From Epichloe hybrida (Eukaryota; Ascomycota; Sordariomycetes; Hypocreales; Clavicipitaceae): DNA of 64,000 nt. The translations under genes were made by a program, and so were the position numbers. Position 1 is the stretch's first letter. Each line of letters starts with the position of its first letter. The notes under the pieces were generated by a model that was not told where the DNA came from, did not search any database, and was given only the letters and a program-made list of their open reading frames with translations. The DNA is taken from assembly GCA_019022495.1 (NCBI GenBank), contig JAFEKR010000003.1, positions 1,178,001 through 1,242,000 of the forward strand, in the 5' to 3' direction. Shown here in pieces: positions 58,185-64,000 of this stretch.

Positions 58185-58249
58185 GTGATCCACGAAAACT
58201 CTGCTAAGTTAGCAGGGACGACCCACAGTACAACTTATATGTGGATCAC
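58185..58249. repeat. Inverted repeat at the right edge of the gene island
   Basis: GTGATCCAC (58185-58193) and GTGGATCAC (58241-58249) form perfect 9-bp arms 65 bp end to end. Inside lies a near-palindrome CTGCTAAGTTAGCAG (58201-58215). It sits within about 60 bp of the GC-to-AT transition and may be a transposon terminus or a short solo footprint. Confidence 0.6.
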
Positions 58250-58309
58250 TATGGGGCGATTACTTTGTACAGTCTGAGCTTATATTTTGTGGCTTTTTCT
58301 CACTGCCCT

Positions 58310-59648
58310 TAGCGTCTATAACCCCTTATAACTAATATTCCCTTTATAAATAGTAAAAAAATTTAATCTATATTATAATTTATTAGTAAACACCTTATAA
58401 TTTAAATATTAATTAATATAATATCCTAATCTATGTAGTTATAGGTATTATTTACTAATTAGTCTTACTAGTCTAATATAAAGATACTTTTCTTACTTAA
58501 TTTACTACTTAAAGCTTAGCATAAGTAGTAGCTTAATAATAAGAAGCCTAGTATTATAAGAGACCTCTTTAAGGGCTTTCTTCCTACCATTACCCTTAAA
58601 TTCCTAACTTATTAATAGGAGATAAGGCTTATTAAGAATTACTATATATAGCTAAAGAAGGTATAGTAAGCATTCTAAGCTATAGAGTTATAATCTAGTA
58701 TAACTTATAATAAAGAGACTAGAAAGCTTTAAATAAGTAAGTAAAATATTAAATTTATTAAGGAGGTTTATAAGAGATTTAGAAGAGCTATTATAAGGAA
58801 GCCTTTAATTATTAATAAGTCTTTTATAGCTATAGAGTAAGTAGAGGTCTTTATACTAGACCTTCTAGCTAGTAATAGGATTCTTAAGGCTTAGGATAAT
58901 AAAGGATTTACTATAGTAAAGAAGGAAATAAAGTAAGGTAGCTACTCTCTAGAACTATTTAATAAAGAAGATAATACTAGAGATATATAATAAGGTACTA
59001 ATAATAATATTCCTTATTTTATATAAGAGATTTAGAATAATAATAATTCCTTTAAAGTTAATAATAATTCTTTACTTTACCTAGATATTTCTAAAATTAT
59101 AGGAGATAGCTACTCTCCTAGTTATAGTTCTTAAAGGCTAGCCTATAGCTACTTATTAAATCCTTTTACTAGGTTTATACCTAGTAAATTATAGCTAAAT
59201 AAATTACTAAAGAGCTTATAGAAGTAAAAGGCTATAGTATAGTTAATAAAGCTTTTAGAGGTTATATTAAAGGTCCTTAGGCCACACACCACAGGCCCTA
59301 GGTAGTATGTCTTTTCCCTAAGGTTTATAAATATAGAAGATATTATGTAAGCACTTAAGGACTATTAATTATATAGTAAAGAGCTTAGGATAGCTATAGT
59401 AATCTAAATTATCTTATAGTTAAAGGAGAATTATATAAATGCTTTTATTTAGAATATATTATTATTAAGGAAGGTAAAGAAAGCGTAAGTTAAATTAAAC
59501 TTTAGTGTTAGGCCTAGCTAGGTTAAATAAGCAAGGGTATTAATATCTTCTATAGGCACGTGCATTATTACTTTTCTCTTTATAGCACTATTAGTATAAA
59601 AGCTATAATTTATTAATAATATTACTAATTTTATCTAATATATATATC
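58310..59648. other. AT-rich RIP-like block without recognisable gene
   Basis: The sequence is strongly TpA-rich with scattered stops. Long stretches on the plus strand between stops read as protein-like but match no family I can name. Probably the remains of another transposon. Confidence 0.55.
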
Positions 59649-59883
59649 TGTTATGGACTCGAGCTGTGAGCTCGGGTCAAGTCCGGCTCCGGAAAGGCTC
59701 CGGAAAGTATGCGCACTCTAGGCAAAGGGGTTAGGGCTTTACGTAGACCACGCACAGACTGTATATAAGGGGATATATATCTAGATGCTATATAACACTA
59801 GTAAAGTTCTCCTTTCCTTCTATAAGAATAATATTCTTATTCTAAACGCTTATATGTAGTAGCTATAAGGCTAGTTCCTAATA
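59649..59883 (+). repeat. Gypsy 5' LTR (right copy)
   Basis: This is a 235-bp LTR beginning TGTTATGGACTCGAGC and ending AGTTCCTAATA. Its first ~90 bp keep CpG and CpA sites (CTCGAGCTGTGAGCTCGGG) and are less mutated than the copy at 977-1211. Confidence 0.88.
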
Positions 59884-61859
59884 TATATTATTCTTTACTA
59901 TAGAAACAACCTAGCCTACAAATACGCTATTACTACTAGATATAATAGGTAATAATAAGTTAATATACTTATAATAATAGGTAAAATAGTAGGTGGAGCA
60001 AATCTAGTACTTAGCTTATGTGTAAAATATAGCACCTATACTAACCTAGATTAAGTAAAAACCCTTACTAATAGGTCCCCCCTTTAATAGTAATAGGGTC
60101 CTATTTATAGCCTAGAAAGGCCTTATAACTTATAAACTACTAGTAAATAAGGAGTTTATTAGTAGTAATTAGGATTAGTAGTATTTTATTTACTAAAACC
60201 TATTAGCTAAGCCTTAAGCATAAGTTATACCTTCCTTTAAGAAAGGTTACCTTAAGAACTTTTATTTATCTTAGCTTCTTAATTACCTAGGGGAGATATT
60301 TAATAACCCTTACTAATAGGAAATAGCTATTATAGAACTTAACTAGTTAATATAATAATAAAATAAAAGGTTTAGTAACTTTTATATTTACTTTAAATAG
60401 AAGTTAGCTTTAGCTAGGGGGCTTAGGTAAGTAGACTTAGTAAAGTTATCTAAGTTACACATAGCACTTAATAAGTAAATAAGGGACTATAGTATTAGGC
60501 AAGACATTCCCTAGGCTAACTACATAGTAGCAATAGCTTACTATTAAAGCATTATACTAGATATTAAGTCCTACTAACTAGAGGAAAAACACTACACATA
60601 GAAATAAGGTAATATAGCGCCTAGGTATAACAAGGCTAAGACATAGGATAAGGACACACTAATAATAGATATTTACTCTATAAGTATATTAGGGACCTAA
60701 TAAAACTCTAGAAAGTCTATAGGTTACTATAAGTTAGGTAATAAGAGAGGTAGTAAATAGGCTAAGTAGGTTACCTAGGATATGCTTAATATATACTATA
60801 ATAAGGGTTAATGCTTATAATATAGCTTCTCTAAGCATTTTACTATAGTATACTTACTATATCCTACTATCTATCCTTAGATAAAGTCTTCTATAAACGC
60901 TTATAATACTAAAGAGACACTTACTATTAACTTAGATAATAAATCTATAGACTAGTTAGAAAAAGAGTAACCCTATTATTAAGTTATTTAATAAGGGATA
61001 TAGGGAAAAGGCATATAGGGGCTTTATAGTATATAGTTATTACTAGCAGGGACTATAAGGAGATCTAGAGTAATATAGATTTAAGCCCCTTCTTAGTTCC
61101 TATATTAATTAATAAGACTACCTTTATAAATACTTAGGTTAATATAAGTTATAACTACTACGCTACTATAAGTAAATACCTAGTCTAAAAGCTTTAATTA
61201 GAATACCTCCCTCTTCTAACTAAAAGGTTAGTTTACACTACTATTAGTATAAAATAAGGGGGAAAGGAGAGTTAGGAGAAATAATTATATATATTACATA
61301 TAGTTTAGTTTTAACTAGATTTAGATAAATAGGAGATACTAATTATAGTATATATAATCCTAGGATTAACAAGGTAACTAATCCTAGGGATACTATAGAT
61401 AGAATAGAATAAAATTAAGCTAAATATAGCGTAGTAGTAAGTTTATATTAGCTTTATAAATAGGTTATATATACAGGCTATAGTAAATAGGAGAGTTAAC
61501 TATCCTATAGTTTTAATTCTTAGCTTAACCTTTATAGGTTTAGTATAATATACGCGTAAGCAGAAGGAGAATATCTAGCTATATACTATAAGCTTATAGG
61601 AGATTATATTAATCTTATAGATTAATATAACCCTAGAACCTATAGAGAGGGAGCTTCTTACCTCCTTACTAGAGGCGTTATAGGATTTTCAAGACTTATT
61701 TCTAGAAAGCAAGGCAAGCACCCTACCCCTATATTAAGGGAAGTTAGACTACTATATTTAACTAAAGCATAATGTAAATAGTAATAAGCCTAACTTACTA
61801 TAGGTACCTTTATATAATATACCCTAAGAATATTTGCTTAAGATCTAGAAGCAGGTGAT

Positions 61860-63120
61860 AGACTTAATAGATAAGGGGTAGATTTAAGTAAGCTCCTTAT
61901 TAGCAGTAGCTCTAGTACTACTTATAAAGAAGCCTAGGGGTAGCTAGAGGTTTTACGTAGACTATTGCGCGCTTAATAAGATTATAGAATAAGACTATTA
62001 CCCCCTACTATTAGTAAAGGAAACGCTATAGTTACTATTAGAGGTAAAGTAGTTTATAAAGCTAGATATATAATTAGTATTCTATTATATATATATCACT
62101 AAAGGTAAGGAACACTAGACCGCATTTCGGACTAGGTTTGGCTTGTTTAAATGGCTTGTGTGTCCCTTTAGGTTAGTAGGCGTGCTAGCAACTTTCTAAT
62201 AATATATTAATAGCGCGCTAAGTAGGATACTTAGTAATTACATTACTACATACCTTAATAATATGCTTATTTACTTAGGTAGTTTAAGGAGGGACTATAT
62301 ATAAAAGGTCTATGGTATACTAGCTAGATTATAATAGGCTAGCCTAAACCTAGATATTAAGAAATATGTCTTTACTACTAAAGAGGTTAAGTACTTAGGG
62401 TTTATTATTTAGGTAGGGAAAGCTATCTATCTAGATAAAGAAAAGATTATAGTAATTTAGGATTAGGAGGCACTAACTAAGGTTTAGGGGGTTTATGGTT
62501 TTCTAGGGTTTGCTAACTTTTATTATAACTTTATACTAGATTTCTTAAACATTACAGGTCCTCTAATTAACTTAATAAAGAAGGGGGTCCTATTCTACTA
62601 GACAGAGGTATATAATAAGGCCTTTAAGGCATTAAAGTTAGCTTTTATATTATACCTAATCCTAGCTTAGTAGGATTCTAAAAGGGACATATTAGTAGAG
62701 GCAGATTACTCTAGAATAGCCCTAGGGGGGTATCTCTCCTAGTTTAGTAATAATAGTATTTTACATCTAGTAGCTTACTATTTAGCTTAATTACAACCTG
62801 CTTAGCGGAATTACATAATTTATAATAAGGAGTTACTAGTAATTATCTCCTATCTTAAGGCGTGGTTAGTAAAGCTATAGGGCGTAAGCAAACTATTTAT
62901 AATTCTAATAGACTATAAGAACCTTAAGTACTTTATGGCGCTAAGGGAGATATCTAAATATTAAGCTTAGTAAGTAAAGACCCTAGCACTCTTTAATTTC
63001 TATCTATATTATAAACTAAGCACTTAAGTAAAATAACTAGATACACTATTATAGTGTTATCTAGAGAGGCTAGGAATAGAAAGGGTAAAGGCACTAATTA
63101 TCTAGTTAGTAACTAGTCTT
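61860..63120 (+). pseudogene. Gypsy reverse transcriptase/RNase H remnant
   Basis: RT blocks are readable: RFYVDYCALNKI, QDYYPLLLVKE, FIKLDI, TAFRTRFGLFKWLVCPF, and YLNNMLIYLG at 62251-62280 where active elements have YLDD. RNase H blocks follow: DILVEADYSRIALGGYLSQ and YNKELLVIISYLKAW. Several internal stops replace Gln/Trp. Confidence 0.88.
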
Positions 63121-63299
63121 ATAAAGTTTTCCCTTAAGGGGAGGTAACTATATATTTACCTTAAACCTATTATAGTAGTAGAGGGGAGTGCTTCTAATAG
63201 TAGCCTAATAGAGTTAAGGGTCCTGCCTGCTAGTAGGTTAATGTTTACGAATAAATACCTTTAGTCTCTATAGGATTAGTCTTTAGCCTAGGATAAGGC

Positions 63300-64000
63300 G
63301 TATAAGTTATAGATAGACGCTATGGTAGTAGGGGCTAGAAAGTTCCTAGACGCTACTAACACTAGAGAATAAATCACGGATTATTAGATTAGCGTAAAGG
63401 GGTTGCTCTAATTCTAGGGATAGATATAAGTCCCTAAGTGGGAGCTATTAACTATAATATTAATATAGCGCGTTCACGACTTGCCCTTATTAGGTTACCT
63501 AGGTTAAAATACAACCTTTAAGGCGCTTTAAAGAGACTTCCACTAGGATAGTATATTATAGGATATGGCCTAGTTTATACAAAACTATTACTACTATAGA
63601 GGGCGGAAAAGCTAGTAACTATAATAAGGCTTACTAAAACCTATTCCGCCCCCTGATAGGTACTAGTCACAAATATCTATTAACTTTATAACTAACCTTC
63701 TAGCAAAAACATAGGATTAGCTATGGTTCCTTATAGTTATTACTAATTAGCTCTTAAAGTACATCTAGTTAGAAGTAATATTATTAATAGAGGCTAGGGC
63801 GTGCGTAAAACAATTTAAACATTACTAGTAGCGTTTTTACGAATTCCCTATATAAATTATCATAGATTATAGGTTAGACTAGCTAAGTAATTTTTAGACA
63901 GAACTTTATAATAAGGTTAGCGTGTAATAGCTACTTTCCACTGCGTATTACTCGTAAATAGATAGCAGCATAGAAAGGGCAAACTAGGAAGTATAGGCTA
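63300..64000 (+). pseudogene. Gypsy integrase remnant (truncated by the window end)
   Basis: The H2C2 zinc-binding region is seen near 63475-63610 (RVHDLPLLGYLG, then FHQDSILQDM and YYYYRGRKAS), with the Cys residues of the C-x2-C pair now Tyr/Arg. The catalytic core after it is broken by stops. Confidence 0.75.

Larger units (their letters stand above)
59649..64000 (+). mobile_element. Gypsy-type LTR retrotransposon, 5' part, RIP-degraded, runs off the window
   Basis: A 235-bp 5' LTR (59649-59883) is followed by gag with a degenerate CCHC knuckle (about 60810-60855), a protease-like stretch (about 61100-61350), RT and RNase H (61.9-63.1 kb) and integrase (63.3 kb onward). The order RT-RH-IN is that of Gypsy/Ty3. 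Many Gln and Trp codons are TAA/TAG and the RT Asp pair is Asn-Asn. The element extends beyond 64000. Confidence 0.92.

Noticed and set aside
56692..58188. 498-codon plus-strand frame across the penta-EF-hand gene
   Set aside because: Runs antisense through EF-hand exons and intron homopolymers; the minus-strand protein is unambiguous.

Overview
This window is filamentous-ascomycete (Pezizomycotina) nuclear DNA, most likely Sordariomycetes and perhaps Hypocreales. The evidence is short introns with CTAAC/CTAAT-type branch points, the gene repertoire, and a bipartite composition: a GC-balanced, gene-dense island (about 26.46-58.30 kb) between two extremely TpA-rich, gene-free blocks (1-26.4 kb and 58.3-64 kb). 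The taxonomic guess is inference. The compartments are seen directly.

The left AT-rich block is a stack of transposons mutated in the style of repeat-induced point mutation (RIP). From left to right it holds: the 3' end of a Gypsy element with its LTR (1-1211); Copia copy A (2084-16281, TSD CTTCC); inside A, a hAT-like non-autonomous DNA element H1 (2862-12267, TSD GCTATAAC); inside H1, a second Copia family on the minus strand (4317-11438, TSD GTAAG); then Copia copy B (16714-25588, TSD ATTAC) carrying a second hAT-like element H2 (19453-21512, TSD AATATAGA). All these target-site duplications are perfect, so the insertion order can be read. The right block holds an unassigned AT-rich remnant and the 5' part of a plus-strand Gypsy element (from 59649) whose LTR matches the one at 977-1211.

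The island carries thirteen intron-containing or single-exon genes, modelled here by splicing open frames at consensus sites with phase checks: an HNH-endonuclease-domain protein (+), a WD40 protein (-), cytosolic threonyl-tRNA synthetase (-), SWR1-complex zf-HIT subunit Vps71/Swc6 (-), a small mitochondrial membrane protein (+), protein disulfide isomerase (-), a YqjM-class old yellow enzyme (-), mitochondrial cytochrome c peroxidase (-), a Hep59/Tls1/C9orf78-family splicing-related protein (+), a zinc-finger protein with N- and C-terminal Cys-rich modules (-), a metallo-beta-lactamase-fold protein (+), and a penta-EF-hand calcium protein (-). That is twelve confident models; the thirteenth, a doubtful frame at 32193-33032, may be non-coding. 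The genes are mostly housekeeping functions without an operon-like theme; several pairs are divergent or convergent. No tRNA, rRNA, CRISPR or secondary-metabolite cluster was recognised.

The most notable signal is the pair of related hAT-like elements. Their interiors are clearly homologous, but their subterminal 5-bp arrays use different units (GTATT in H1, GTAGT in H2) across every array, together with a one-base change in the terminal inverted repeat. This looks like a coordinated switch of a transposase-recognition code.
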